Positions 38,639 to 47,466 of a DNA stretch of 64,000 nucleotides are shown here, piece after piece. Each line of letters begins with the position of its first letter. Position 1 is the first letter of the stretch. The notes below the pieces were generated by a model. That model saw nothing but the letters and a program-made list of their open reading frames with translations, made no database searches and was not told the DNA's origin. The translations under genes were made by a program, and so were the position numbers. Source of the DNA: Bacillus sp. J37 (GTDB taxonomy: Bacteria; Bacillota; Bacilli; Bacillales; Bacillaceae); NCBI RefSeq assembly GCF_000518865.1, contig NZ_JAEK01000022.1, positions 1 to 64,000 of the forward strand. The letters are read 5' to 3'.

Positions 38639-39256
38639 ATGGAATTCCATGTCATAACAGATGGTAAGCAAACCATAGATGAACTGATATCAAGATTGTC
38701 TATCATTCACACTGAAGTTGATTATATCCACATTCGAGAAAAAACGAAGTCAGCTTCAGATATGATGGAACTCCTATCTGTGTTAGTGGGCAAAGGTGTA
38801 CCAAAGGAAAAGCTCGTCATAAATGATCGAATGGATGTGGCTGTTTTACATAACATACCTAATCTCCATTTACCAAGCCATGGCTTTTCGATTCAGGAAG
38901 TAAAAAAATACAGGCCTTCATTTAGAATCGGCCGATCGATTCATTCATTAGAGGAAGCGATTCAATGTGAGAGTGAAGGCGCAGATTATTTATTATATGG
39001 ACATATTTTTGAAACAACGTGTAAAGCTGATCTTTTGCCTCGGGGTGTCGAGCAGTTGAAGGACATTTGTCAAAATGTCAAGATACCGGTTATCGCAATC
39101 GGAGGCATTACTCCCGAAACAATTGATCAACTAAACCAAACAAACGTACATGGTGTAGCGGTTATGTCTTATGTCATGGAGAGCAAAGACCCCAAGAGTG
39201 CATTGATGAAATTAAAAGAGGTAGTAGAGGAGAGATACAATGAGCAAGCACTATGA
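38639..39256 (+). CDS. tenI: TenI, thiazole tautomerase
   Basis: A 205-residue TIM-barrel protein of the ThiE/TenI family. In Bacilli TenI aromatises the thiazole phosphate made by ThiG. Visible blocks: VDYIHIREKTKS, LVINDRMDVA, GADYLLYGHIFETTCK and VIAIGGITPE. True ThiE is encoded separately at 43283, so TenI is the better call. ATG 38639 is preferred over GTG 38630 because AGGTG lies between. The expected tenA neighbour is absent. Overlaps thiO by 17 bases. Confidence 0.9.
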   Translation: MEFHVITDGKQTIDELISRLSIIHTEVDYIHIREKTKSASDMMELLSVLVGKGVPKEKLVINDRMDVAVLHNIPNLHLPSHGFSIQEVKKYRPSFRIGRSIHSLEEAIQCESEGADYLLYGHIFETTCKADLLPRGVEQLKDICQNVKIPVIAIGGITPETIDQLNQTNVHGVAVMSYVMESKDPKSALMKLKEVVEERYNEQAL

Positions 39257-40367
39257 CGTAGGAATTGTTGGTGGTGGAATCATTGGTCAATCGATTGCCT
39301 ACCAATTGGCAAAAGAAGGTGTCTCTGTCCTAGTGTTGGATCGTCATAACGGTGGATCTGGTGCGACAAGTGCTGCAGCAGGAATGCTTGGAGCTAATTC
39401 TGAACTCGAAAAGAATGATGCTTTTTTCCAGTTTGCGAAGGAAAGTCAACGACAATATCATCTATTACAAGACGAACTTTCTCATTTTTCACAGATTCAT
39501 ATTCAACTAGTTGATAAGGGAATGTATAAAGTAGCTTTATCTCAAGAAGAAGCCATAACTTTAAAAAATGCGGTACAACAGCATGAAGCACTTGAATGGC
39601 ACACAAGGGAAACGGTATTAAATCATGAACCTTCTGTATCAAGTGAAATTGAGGGAGCACTTCATATCCCGGAGGATGGCCATGTTTCACCAACACATGT
39701 GTGTGAGGCATTTACAAAATCAGCTAGTTTACTTGGTGCGACATTTATCGAGAATGCTCCTGTTCAGTCCATAAAAAAAACATCGGTCAATGACTATATG
39801 CTCAGTACACCACAAGGAGACTTTACTTGTAATAAAGTAGTTATAGCGAACGGCGTTTGGAGCGGTTACTTCTTTAAACAGTTAGGGTTACCAAATGGCA
39901 TGAAGCCTGTTAAAGGAGAATGTCTGGCAGTAAAAAGTAATACTTTGCATTTGGAAAAGACCATTTTTTATGATCATTGCTATATTGTTCCCAAAGGTGA
40001 TGGAAGATTTGTCGTTGGTGCCACGATGGTAGAGGATGATTGGAGCACGACACCATCTTTAGGAGGAATTCATGCGTTAATTGAAAAGGTCTCCCCGCTC
40101 GTGCCTGGGCTATCTTCTGCACAACTTATAAGTACCTGGGCAGGGTTAAGACCACAGTCAGAGGATGGAAAACCTTATATTGGCGTGCATCCTGAAGATG
40201 ATAATATTCTATTTGCAACAGGGCATTATCGAAACGGAATCCTGCTTGCTCCTAAAACAGGAATGATGATAAGGGATTTAATTTTAAAGAAAAAGATAGA
40301 TGAAAACTATGTGAGAGCATTCTCTGTAACGAGAAATTTAGCACAGTCTAATGAGGTGATCGTATGA
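39240..40367 (+). CDS. thiO: Glycine oxidase ThiO
   Basis: A 375-residue FAD enzyme oxidising glycine to the imine used by ThiG. The dinucleotide-binding motif GIVGGGIIGQSIAYQLA is at residues 8-24, followed by GATSAAAGMLG. C-terminal FATGHYRNGILLAPKTG is typical. Ribosome site AGAGGAGAGA within tenI. Four-base overlap with thiS. Confidence 0.94.
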   Translation: MSKHYDVGIVGGGIIGQSIAYQLAKEGVSVLVLDRHNGGSGATSAAAGMLGANSELEKNDAFFQFAKESQRQYHLLQDELSHFSQIHIQLVDKGMYKVALSQEEAITLKNAVQQHEALEWHTRETVLNHEPSVSSEIEGALHIPEDGHVSPTHVCEAFTKSASLLGATFIENAPVQSIKKTSVNDYMLSTPQGDFTCNKVVIANGVWSGYFFKQLGLPNGMKPVKGECLAVKSNTLHLEKTIFYDHCYIVPKGDGRFVVGATMVEDDWSTTPSLGGIHALIEKVSPLVPGLSSAQLISTWAGLRPQSEDGKPYIGVHPEDDNILFATGHYRNGILLAPKTGMMIRDLILKKKIDENYVRAFSVTRNLAQSNEVIV

Positions 40368-40567
40368 GCATAAAGCTTAATGGAGAGCTGGTGGATCTGA
40401 AGGAAGATGTTAAGACAGTTCAGCAGTTATTAGCTTTTTATCAGTTGGAAAACCGTCTGGTTATCGTAGAACATAATCGGGAAATTGTTGTAAAGGATCA
40501 ATATAATTCAACAACCATTCAACATGGGGATGAAATTGAATTAGTTCATTTTGTAGGAGGAGGATGA
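40364..40567 (+). CDS. thiS: Sulfur carrier ThiS
   Basis: A 67-residue ubiquitin-fold carrier ending in FVGGG. The terminal Gly-Gly is adenylated by ThiF and thiocarboxylated. Its stop overlaps the region of the thiG ribosome site. Confidence 0.93.
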   Translation: MSIKLNGELVDLKEDVKTVQQLLAFYQLENRLVIVEHNREIVVKDQYNSTTIQHGDEIELVHFVGGG

Positions 40568-40572
40568 TTGAC

Positions 40573-41340
40573 ATGTTAAAAATTGCTGATAAAGTATTTC
40601 AATCAAGATTATTATTGGGGACAGGAAAATATCCGTCATTCGAAATTCAAAAGGAAGCTGTAGCTCAGTCAGAAGCGGAAATTTTGACGTTTGCGGTTCG
40701 TCGAATGAATATTTTTGAAGAATCTCAGCCGAATTTCCTTGAACAGTTAGATGTATCAAGATATACACTGTTGCCAAATACCGCGGGTGCAAAAACGGCT
40801 GAAGAGGCAGTGAGAATTGCGAAGCTAGCAAAAGCATCAGGGTTATGTGACATGATTAAAGTAGAGGTGATCGGCTGTGACCGTTCATTGCTTCCAGATC
40901 CTGTGGAGACATTAAGAGCGAGCGAAATGCTGTTGGAAGAAGGATTTATTGTTTTACCGTATACATCAGATGATGTGGTTCTGGCAAGAAGATTAGAAGA
41001 ATTAGGTGTTCATGCAATTATGCCTGGTGCTTCACCTATTGGCTCAGGTCAAGGATTATTAAATCCTCTTAATCTATCATTTATTATTGAGCAATCAAAC
41101 GTGCCTGTTATCATTGATGCCGGAATCGGCTCTCCTGCAGATGCTGCATTGGCAATGGAGCTCGGTGCTGATGGAGTCCTTTTAAATACAGCTGTTTCCG
41201 CTGCAAAAGATCCTGTGAAAATGGCTGTAGCGATGAAGCTGGCTATTGAAGCTGGCAGATTAGGGTATGAAGCTGGTAGAATAGCTAAAAAAGACTATGC
41301 TATCGCAAGTAGTCCAACAGAAGGAATGATTACGACTTAA
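40573..41340 (+). CDS. thiG: Thiazole synthase ThiG
   Basis: A 255-residue TIM barrel joining deoxyxylulose 5-phosphate, glycine imine and ThiS sulfur. The start [22 protein letters not shown] is conserved, with [37 protein letters not shown] and [11 protein letters not shown] blocks. ATG 40573 matches the family and has GGAGGAGG nine bases before; ATG 40564 overlaps the thiS stop. One-base overlap with thiF. Confidence 0.95.
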   Translation: MLKIADKVFQSRLLLGTGKYPSFEIQKEAVAQSEAEILTFAVRRMNIFEESQPNFLEQLDVSRYTLLPNTAGAKTAEEAVRIAKLAKASGLCDMIKVEVIGCDRSLLPDPVETLRASEMLLEEGFIVLPYTSDDVVLARRLEELGVHAIMPGASPIGSGQGLLNPLNLSFIIEQSNVPVIIDAGIGSPADAALAMELGADGVLLNTAVSAAKDPVKMAVAMKLAIEAGRLGYEAGRIAKKDYAIASSPTEGMITT

Positions 41341-42356
41341 TGGAACGCTATTCTAGACAAATACTATTCTCTCCAATCGGGGAAAAAGGTCAAGAGCAAA
41401 TACGAAAGAAACATATCCTGGTAGTTGGAGCTGGTGCATTGGGTACCGCAAATGCCGAGATGATTGCCCGCGCCGGGATAGGAAAACTTACAATCGTTGA
41501 CCGTGATTATGTAGAATGGAGCAATTTGCAGCGACAACAGCTTTACATAGAAGAAGATGCACAGAATCGCATCCCTAAAGCTGTTGCGGCAAAGCTTCGT
41601 CTGAAAAAAATAAATTCAGAAGTAGAAGTTCATTCATATGTTGAAGATGTAACATCGGTCAATATTGAAGAACTGGCTGAGCATGTGGACCTAATCATTG
41701 ATGCCACTGATAATTTTGAAACAAGATTATTGATTAATGACGTTGCATTAAAACATGAAATTCCATGGATATATGGTGGCGTTGTTGGAAGCTATGGTTT
41801 ATCTTTTACCATTATTCCACATGAAACACCTTGCCTGCACTGTTTATTAAAACATATTCCGTTTGATGGGATGACATGTGATACGGTCGGAGTTATCTCG
41901 CCTGCTGTCAACATGGTTGCTTCCCACCAAACAACAGAAGCGTTAAAGCTTCTTGTGGGAGATGAAGAAAATAGACGCGGTAAGCTTGTTTCCTTTGACT
42001 TATGGAAAAATCAATACTCGTCAATCAAGATGGATCGTTTAAAAAATAATGCGTGCCCGACATGTGGAACAAATCCGGTATATCCTTACTTAACAGCTGA
42101 AATGGAAACAAAGGCTGCCGTTCTATGTGGAAGAGATACTGTACAAATTAGACCAAGTGAGACAAAACAATTTTCATTTGCACAAGTGGCTGAACGAGTA
42201 AAGCCGCTCGCAGATGCATTTTTAGAAAATCCGTTTTTAATGTCATTTACATTTGGGGAGCATAGAATCGTCCTGTTTAAAGATGGGCGTGCCTTAATTC
42301 ACGGAACAAAGGATATATCGGAAGCGAAGAAGATTTATCACCGCTACGTTGGGTAG
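41340..42356 (+). CDS. thiF: ThiS adenylyltransferase ThiF
   Basis: A 338-residue E1-like enzyme. Nucleotide motif ILVVGAGALGTANAEMIARAG near residue 22, catalytic Asp in IDATDNFETR near 118 and zinc cysteines CLHC and CPTC. It activates the ThiS C-terminus with ATP. Start ATG shares a base with the thiG stop. Confidence 0.94.
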   Translation: MERYSRQILFSPIGEKGQEQIRKKHILVVGAGALGTANAEMIARAGIGKLTIVDRDYVEWSNLQRQQLYIEEDAQNRIPKAVAAKLRLKKINSEVEVHSYVEDVTSVNIEELAEHVDLIIDATDNFETRLLINDVALKHEIPWIYGGVVGSYGLSFTIIPHETPCLHCLLKHIPFDGMTCDTVGVISPAVNMVASHQTTEALKLLVGDEENRRGKLVSFDLWKNQYSSIKMDRLKNNACPTCGTNPVYPYLTAEMETKAAVLCGRDTVQIRPSETKQFSFAQVAERVKPLADAFLENPFLMSFTFGEHRIVLFKDGRALIHGTKDISEAKKIYHRYVG

Positions 42357-42373
42357 TAGGGAGAGGGAGAAAC

Positions 42374-43189
42374 ATGACAGTGTCTCGAGCGCTTACAATT
42401 GCCGGATCTGACTCTGGAGGAGGAGCTGGTATTCAAGCCGATCTAAAAACCTTTCAGGAGCTGGGTGTGTTTGGAATGTCAGCCATTACTGCTGTAACGG
42501 CCCAAAATACATTAGGGGTACAAGGGGTGTATCCGCTAAGTCTTGATGCATTAAAGAATCAAATCGATTCGGTTGCTACTGATTTGAAGCCGGCTGCAAT
42601 TAAAACAGGTATGCTTTTTAATGCTGAAATGATTCAGCTAGTTGCTGATCGCATTCAGTATTATGGGTGGGAGAATATAGTAGTTGATCCGGTTATGATC
42701 GCGAAAGGCGGACAGTCGCTTTTGCAAAAAGAAGCAGTCAGTGCCCTGCTGACAGAATTAGTACCTATGGCTAAAGTGATCACTCCAAATATCCCTGAAG
42801 CAGAGGTTTTAACAGGAATGGAAATACAAACGCTTGAGCATAAAAAAGAAGCAGCTAAAAAGTTATTCAATCTTGGTGCCAAGTTCGTCATGATCAAGGG
42901 AGGCCATGATTCAACAGGAGAAGTTGTAATCGACCTTTTATATGACGGAAACAGCTTTGAATCATTTGAGGGGATACGAAGAGAAACAAAGCATACTCAT
43001 GGAACTGGCTGTACATTTGCCGCAGCCATCACGGCAGAACTAAGCAAAGGAAAAACCGTGCATGAAGCCGTAGGTACAGCGAAAGAATTTATACAAGCAG
43101 CAATCGATGACCAATTAGGAATTGGCGAAGGACACGGCCCAACAAACCATTGGGCATACCGAAAAAAGAATCTTATATATAGTTCATAA
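42374..43189 (+). CDS. thiD: HMP/HMP-P kinase ThiD
   Basis: A 271-residue ribokinase-like enzyme phosphorylating hydroxymethylpyrimidine. GSDSGGGAGIQADLKTF at residues 11-27, VDPVMIAKGG near 104 and the catalytic GTGCTFAAAI near 212 are present. Corresponds to YjbV/ThiD. Ribosome site GAGAGGGAG. Confidence 0.94.
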   Translation: MTVSRALTIAGSDSGGGAGIQADLKTFQELGVFGMSAITAVTAQNTLGVQGVYPLSLDALKNQIDSVATDLKPAAIKTGMLFNAEMIQLVADRIQYYGWENIVVDPVMIAKGGQSLLQKEAVSALLTELVPMAKVITPNIPEAEVLTGMEIQTLEHKKEAAKKLFNLGAKFVMIKGGHDSTGEVVIDLLYDGNSFESFEGIRRETKHTHGTGCTFAAAITAELSKGKTVHEAVGTAKEFIQAAIDDQLGIGEGHGPTNHWAYRKKNLIYSS

Positions 43190-43198
43190 TAAAACAGG

Positions 43199-43265
43199 AC
43201 TGACTCTGATAAGGCAAGGCAAACTACAGATTAGTTGCCGTGTATTTGTGGAGTCAGTTTTTTTG
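43199..43265 (+). terminator. Branched hairpin/terminator between thiD and thiE
   Basis: ACTGACTC (43199-43206) pairs with GAGTCAGT (43251-43258), followed by a seven-T run. The 44-base loop contains a second hairpin, GGCAA(A)CT / AGTTGCC. It could end the thi operon or attenuate read-through into thiE. Confidence 0.7.
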
Positions 43266-43282
43266 CGAGGAGAGACATAATC

Positions 43283-43933
43283 ATGAATGTATCTGAAGCA
43301 TTAAAACTATATCTTGTCATGGGCTCAGTAAATTGTCGTGGTTTTGATCCAGAAAAAACTTTGGCTGAAGCAATTGAAGGTGGAATCACGTTATTTCAAT
43401 TTAGGGAAAAAGGGAATGAAGCTTTAAAAGAAAAAGACTGTTTATATCTGGGGCAAACATTAAGACAGCTTTGTAAGAAGAATAAGATTCCGTTTATTGT
43501 CAATGATGATATTGAGCTTGCTCTGGAACTTCAAGCTGATGGTGTGCATATTGGGCAAGATGATGGTGACCCATATAAGACAAGAAAACAAATTGGCGAG
43601 AACATGTGGATGGGAATCTCTACACATTCAGTTGCAGAAGCCCAACAGGCAGTAAAGGATGGAGCTGACTATATAGGGATAGGACCGATGTTTCCTACTA
43701 AAACAAAAGAGGATGCACATCAGGTGGTGGGACCCGACCTTATTAAAACCATAAGAAGATCAGGTTTGGAACAATTTCCGATTGTCGGGATAGGTGGAAT
43801 TACACTTGATCGGGCGAATCTTGTTTATGAGGCAGGAGCAGATGGGGTGGCAGTTATAAGTGCCATTAGTGGAGCTGAATCACCGAAACAGGCTGCTGCA
43901 GAATTTCTTTCCATTAAAGCAACCAAAATATGA
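43283..43933 (+). CDS. thiE: Thiamine-phosphate synthase ThiE
   Basis: A 216-residue TIM barrel that couples HMP-PP with thiazole phosphate. LYLVMGSVNCRG, FQFREKGNEALKEKD, FIVNDDIELALELQADGVHIGQDD, GISTHSVAEA and GIGPMFPTKTKEDA match ThiE closely. Ribosome site GCGAGGAGAGA fixes ATG 43283. In B. subtilis thiE is elsewhere, with thiM; here it completes the local pathway. Confidence 0.95.
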   Translation: MNVSEALKLYLVMGSVNCRGFDPEKTLAEAIEGGITLFQFREKGNEALKEKDCLYLGQTLRQLCKKNKIPFIVNDDIELALELQADGVHIGQDDGDPYKTRKQIGENMWMGISTHSVAEAQQAVKDGADYIGIGPMFPTKTKEDAHQVVGPDLIKTIRRSGLEQFPIVGIGGITLDRANLVYEAGADGVAVISAISGAESPKQAAAEFLSIKATKI

Positions 43934-43956
43934 AATAGCACTTTTTGAAAATCAGT

Positions 43957-43980
43957 GATATACTTATAACCAGGTACTAA
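43957..43980 (+). promoter_or_regulatory. fabI promoter with FapR operator
   Basis: Extended -10 TGATATACT (TATACT 43959-43964) and operator TTATAACCAGGTACTAA (43964-43980). The operator's reverse complement matches the fabHA site at 14 of 17 bases, and both begin on the last -10 base. No clear -35. Confidence 0.82.
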
Positions 43981-44009
43981 TAACATGTATTAATTTAAGG
44001 AGGATGTAC

Positions 44010-44783
44010 ATGAGTTTATCATTAAAAGGACGTAATATTGTCGTAATGGGGGTAGCGAATAAACGCAGTATTGCTTGGGGAATTGCACGTTCTTTACATA
44101 ATGCCGGAGCACGATTAATTTTTACATATGCTGGTGAACGTCTTGAGAAATCTGTTCGCGATTTAGCTGAATCATTAGAAAATAATGATTCACTTGTTCT
44201 GCCTTGTGATATTACAAATGATGAAGAAATTAAAACATGCTTTGCTACAATTAAGGAACAAGTTGGAGTGATTCATGGTATTGCCCATTGTATCGCGTTT
44301 GCTAATAAAGAAGAGTTACAAGGTGAATACTTAAACACAACACGTGAAGGTTTCCTGCTTTCACAAAACATTAGCTCATACTCTTTAACAGCTGTTGCTA
44401 AGGAAGCAAGAGGTCTATTATCTGAAGGCGGAAGCATTGTGACGCTAACATATCTTGGTGGCGAGCGTGTACTGCCTAACTACAATGTAATGGGTGTTGC
44501 AAAGGCTTCTTTAGAAGCTAGTGTAAGATACTTAGCAAGTGATCTTGGAAAAGACGGAATCCGTGTGAACTCAATTTCTGCGGGTCCGATTCGTACTCTT
44601 TCTGCAAAAGGTATTAGTGACTTTAATTCAATCTTAAAAGATATTGAAGAGCGTTCTCCGCTTCGCCGTACAACAACTCCGGAAGAAGTTGGAGATACTG
44701 CATTATTCTTATTCAGTGATCTATCTCGAGGAATGACTGGAGAAAACCTCCACGTTGACTCAGGCTACCATATCTTAGCATAA
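44010..44783 (+). CDS. fabI: Enoyl-ACP reductase FabI
   Basis: A 257-residue NADH-dependent reductase finishing each fatty-acid elongation cycle. NIVVMGVANKRSIAWGIARSL holds the cofactor motif. The catalytic Tyr-x6-Lys lies in YNVMGVAKAS near residues 156-163. C-terminal ENLHVDSGYHI is typical. AAGGAGGATGTAC sets ATG 44010. Confidence 0.96.
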   Translation: MSLSLKGRNIVVMGVANKRSIAWGIARSLHNAGARLIFTYAGERLEKSVRDLAESLENNDSLVLPCDITNDEEIKTCFATIKEQVGVIHGIAHCIAFANKEELQGEYLNTTREGFLLSQNISSYSLTAVAKEARGLLSEGGSIVTLTYLGGERVLPNYNVMGVAKASLEASVRYLASDLGKDGIRVNSISAGPIRTLSAKGISDFNSILKDIEERSPLRRTTTPEEVGDTALFLFSDLSRGMTGENLHVDSGYHILA

Positions 44784-44799
44784 TTTTTGGACATATGAG

Positions 44800-44838
44800 A
44801 AATCGACTTAGCCGTTTGGTTAAGTTGGTTTTTTTTTA
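44800..44838 (+). terminator. Terminator of fabI
   Basis: ATCGACTTA pairs (with G-U wobble) with TAAGTTGGT, followed by eight T. Confidence 0.75.
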
Positions 44839-44872
44839 TACTTTAAGAAAGTTTAATTATAGTAAAGGATTA

Positions 44873-44930
44873 AGTATAAGAAAAGACATCGACTTCCGCC
44901 ATTCTTGGCGGTAAGTCGTGTTTTTCTAAG
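44873..44930. repeat. Family-D hairpin repeat, copy 2
   Basis: GTATAAGAAAAGACATCGAC on the left and GGTAAGTCGTGTTTTTCTA on the right form a nearly complete stem around CCGCC-ATTCTT-GGCGG. Best-preserved copy. Confidence 0.8.
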
Positions 44931-45021
44931 AAAAAATCCTACAGCCTAGAAAATAGGCACATTACCCAGTACTCCCGCATAACATGTTGAGTGTGTAGAC
45001 TCTTGTTTAGGAGGGAAATGA

Positions 45022-45522
45022 ATGGCAAATAAGCAAAATTATAAAATGAAGCCCCTTATGTATATTGTTCAACCTGATTCTGATGGTGTTCATGTTAATA
45101 TGCAGTCATATGTTGTGAAAAAGGCAAAACAAAAAGTAGCGGAGAAGCCAAAACAATCAGAAGTTATTGTTAATAAAGTGGTAGAGGAAGAAGTTGAAAC
45201 TGAACTGCAAGGAACTGTTAGCACGGCTGTGGAGATTCAAGAGGAAGAACAGGTAGTAGAAGAAGCACCGACAGTAAAACAGTACCGAAAGCAAAGAAAA
45301 CCTATTACCCAGATGAACATTCAAGAAAAGATTGAGTTTTTTAAACATTTACCGAAAAATATGCCTAGGACACTTTGTCAGATTAGTACAGTTGAAGAAA
45401 CATACCGTGGAGTGATTATGACAGAGGAAAATGACATTGTTACAATTCGATCGTTAACCCATTCTAAACCGATTGATATACCGCTAAATCAGATCAAAGA
45501 AATTAATTTGTTAGGTTTCTAA
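45022..45522 (+). CDS. cotO: Spore coat protein CotO
   Basis: A 166-residue coat morphogenesis protein. A basic N-terminus (KQNYKMKPLMYIVQPD) is followed by a Glu/Val-rich middle near residues 35-85. The conserved C-terminal domain is KIEFFKHLPKNMPRTLCQIST ... IPLNQIKEINLLGF. CotO acts in outer coat and encasement late in sporulation. Place between fabI and cotZ is as in B. subtilis (yjbX). Confidence 0.9.
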   Translation: MANKQNYKMKPLMYIVQPDSDGVHVNMQSYVVKKAKQKVAEKPKQSEVIVNKVVEEEVETELQGTVSTAVEIQEEEQVVEEAPTVKQYRKQRKPITQMNIQEKIEFFKHLPKNMPRTLCQISTVEETYRGVIMTEENDIVTIRSLTHSKPIDIPLNQIKEINLLGF

Positions 45523-45534
45523 TGTACTTAAACT

Positions 45535-45568
45535 AAAAAAGTTAGGCACATTTGTGTCTAACTTTTTT
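45535..45568 (+). terminator. Terminator of cotO
   Basis: AAAAAAGTTAGGCACA / TGTGTCTAACTTTTTT around ATT. Confidence 0.88.
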
Positions 45569-45602
45569 GTACTATCAGAAAGATATATATTTTATGATTG
45601 AT

Positions 45603-45662
45603 AGTATAAGAAAAACGAAGGCTTTCCCCATTAGGACTTGGAGACAAGCCAAGTTTTTTCTA
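45603..45662. repeat. Family-D hairpin repeat, copy 3
   Basis: AGTATAAGAAAAACGAAGG ... CTTGGAGACAAGCCAAG ... TTTTTTCTAA: same ends as copies 1 and 2, with a diverged interior. Confidence 0.55.
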
Positions 45663-45672
45663 AACGAGATCT

Positions 45673-46086
45673 TTAATCAACTAATAACCGGGGTGATAAG
45701 CATTGAATTGCACAGAAACAGCTTAAGTCAACCTCTACACAATTTCTTGTTTTTACAAGCTCTTTTACATCACAAATTTTATGAGCAACATGTCCGTGAC
45801 AATCGATTGGGAGCAGGAGTCGCAGCGTTGCACAGCAATGATGAATCTTTTCGACTCTGAAAAAGTTTGTTTCAAAGCATTCCCCACCAACATGACCAAA
45901 CGCTTTAAATGGCTCGCCCTTTTCATTTAACAGAATAAAGGGTATTGTATCTCCCAGTGTTTTGACAGGGTTTAGAAGGTTTGAATAACAACTAGTTGGA
46001 CATTTTTCATGTTCGACAGCTTCCTGTTGATTCAGTATGTTTTCAACCGCATCACATACACAGTTAAAGGCATTGTTATGTCTCAT
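45673..46086 (-). CDS. cotZ: Spore coat protein CotZ/CotY paralogue (shorter)
   Basis: A 137-residue Cys-rich protein: [64 protein letters not shown] and [10 protein letters not shown]. CotY/CotZ build the spore crust by cysteine cross-linked assembly. It is shorter than its neighbour at 46243, lacking an internal segment and the basic tail. ATG 46086 follows GGGAGGG. Which of the two is orthologous to CotZ is not certain. Confidence 0.85.
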   Translation of the reverse strand: MRHNNAFNCVCDAVENILNQQEAVEHEKCPTSCYSNLLNPVKTLGDTIPFILLNEKGEPFKAFGHVGGECFETNFFRVEKIHHCCATLRLLLPIDCHGHVAHKICDVKELVKTRNCVEVDLSCFCAIQCLSPRLLVD

Positions 46087-46128
46087 TTTTGATATCCCTC
46101 CCACCAATAGTTCTTATTAATAGTATAA

Positions 46129-46175
46129 GAATTGATTGGCCGATAGGTTCTAGGGAAAGAGCCTATTTTTCTTTA
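46129..46175. repeat. Family-D hairpin repeat, copy 4 (diverged)
   Basis: AGTATAAGAATTGATTGGCC and CCTATTTTTCTTTAA flank ATAGGTTC / GAGCCTAT. Weakest member. Confidence 0.4.
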
Positions 46176-46195
46176 AAATCTTGTTACATATTTGA

Positions 46196-46231
46196 AAAAG
46201 AAAAGACTGCCGATTGTTCAGCAGTCTTTGA
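46196..46231 (-). terminator. Terminator of cotY
   Basis: Minus strand AAAGACTGC / GCAGTCTTT followed by TCTTTTTC, separating cotY from the downstream cotZ-type gene. Confidence 0.75.
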
Positions 46232-46242
46232 TGTTCATCCAT

Positions 46243-46728
46243 TTATTTGTGGTGTTTTTTTCTTTCGTCTGCAACACGGTCTACTAACTCTGGTGATAAG
46301 CATTGGATAGCACAGAAGCAATCTAGGTCTACTTCGATGCAGAAGTCAGTTTTTTCTAGGCCGAAGAAATCTTCGTCACAAGGATTACATACGCTTAGCG
46401 TATTACCATCAACATCAACCGGACGTAATAATGATAATGTTGCACAGCAATCTTCAACAGCTTCAACACGGAAGAAGATTGTTTGGAAGCAAGCCATATC
46501 TCCTGTGAAACCACCAACATTACCGAATGCTTTAAAGAGTTCACCTTTTTTTCCGTAAAGGATGAAAGGAATTGTGTCTCTTTGCGGACCAGAGACAGGA
46601 CCTAATAAATTGCTGTAGCAGCTAGTTGGGCATGAGATTTCTTCAACTGCTTCTTGTTCCGCTAAAATTTGTTCAACGGCTTCACATACGCAATTATTGT
46701 CTCTATCTTTTTTATCTTTGCAACCCAT
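46243..46728 (-). CDS. cotY: Spore coat (crust) protein CotY
   Basis: A 161-residue Cys-rich protein: [81 protein letters not shown] and [13 protein letters not shown], with a basic end ERKKHHK. Cys residues allow disulfide lattices in the crust. AAGGAGATGACTATTCA is the ribosome region. Confidence 0.9.
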   Translation of the reverse strand: MGCKDKKDRDNNCVCEAVEQILAEQEAVEEISCPTSCYSNLLGPVSGPQRDTIPFILYGKKGELFKAFGNVGGFTGDMACFQTIFFRVEAVEDCCATLSLLRPVDVDGNTLSVCNPCDEDFFGLEKTDFCIEVDLDCFCAIQCLSPELVDRVADERKKHHK

Positions 46729-46933
46729 TGAATAGTCATCTCCTTAAATGATTTATTGACTTTAGTCCTTAACAGACTATGTGGGAAATGACTAGTTGGT
46801 GTGGGTTATCGTCTATATTGTATGTATTCATCCAGAAAGTTTTTAGGTGAATGTATCAAAAAAAGAGATGAAACTTGTCTTCTTAAAACAAGGCATCGGA
46901 TACTTTGCTGCTAAAGTAATTAGTGTTTTGCTG

Positions 46934-47061
46934 GTTGATTGAAGCTCCAGGATGCTCGCTTTCCGTGGGGTGGGCGGTGAGCCTCCTCAGCGCTAGCGCT
47001 TGCGGGGTCTCACCTATCCCACAACTCCCACAGGAGTCTCGCACCTTCCGCTTCAATCAAC
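46934..47061 (+). repeat. Family-B palindromic repeat, copy 3
   Basis: GTTGATTGAAGCTCCAGGAT to TTCCGCTTCAATCAAC. Close to copy 1, with the central CCTCAGCGCTAGCGC differing. Confidence 0.85.
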
Positions 47062-47237
47062 CTACAAAGTTATTGTTTACAGATGCTATTAAATATAGAC
47101 TAATATAAAGTTTAATAATAATAAAATTAGTTGGATACAACATATGATATGATATGATCTTTACTTAGTTGAGGATAAAAACATAAACTGAAAAGGCTGT
47201 TTCCGCAAAGATTGTGGCTTTTAAAACACTATTTTAA

Positions 47238-47371
47238 CTCTATAGTGGAATGGAGCGGAAGACACTCGACTCCTGCGGGAAGTGAGGAAAGGCTGAGACC
47301 CCGCAGGCGAAGCCGAGGAGGCTCAGCTTCCTCCCCCAGCGCATCGTGTGACTGGAGCGCAATGGAACGGA
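47238..47371 (+). repeat. Family-C palindromic repeat, copy 2
   Basis: CTCTATAGTGGAATGGAGCGG to GGAGCGCAATGGAACGG, sharing GGCTGAGACCCCGCAGG and GGAGGCTCAGCTTCC with copy 1. Confidence 0.85.
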
Positions 47372-47429
47372 CAAATTTTCACCTTCAACTAGTACATTTA
47401 ATAACAACAATACATCCGAAAACAGCTAA

Positions 47430-47462
47430 AAAAAGAAAAAAGCAGGACTATGCCTGCTTCTT
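47430..47462 (-). terminator. Terminator of cotX
   Basis: Minus strand AGCAGGCATAGTCCTGCT followed by TTTTTC. Confidence 0.85.
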
Positions 47463-47466
47463 GTCA

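Larger units (their letters stand above)
46907..47371. repeat. Composite repeat module, copy 2 (families B and C)
   Basis: TGCTGCTAAAGTAATTAGTG, family B (46934-47061), CGCAAAGATTGTGGCTTTT (47203-47221), and family C (47238-47371), in the same order as at 16920-17437. It lies in the gap between cotY and cotX. GC-rich reading frames across it are incidental. Confidence 0.8.

Noticed and set aside
45552-45860. 102-codon plus-strand ORF overlapping cotZ
   Set aside because: Begins in a terminator and runs antisense to cotZ; no coding support.
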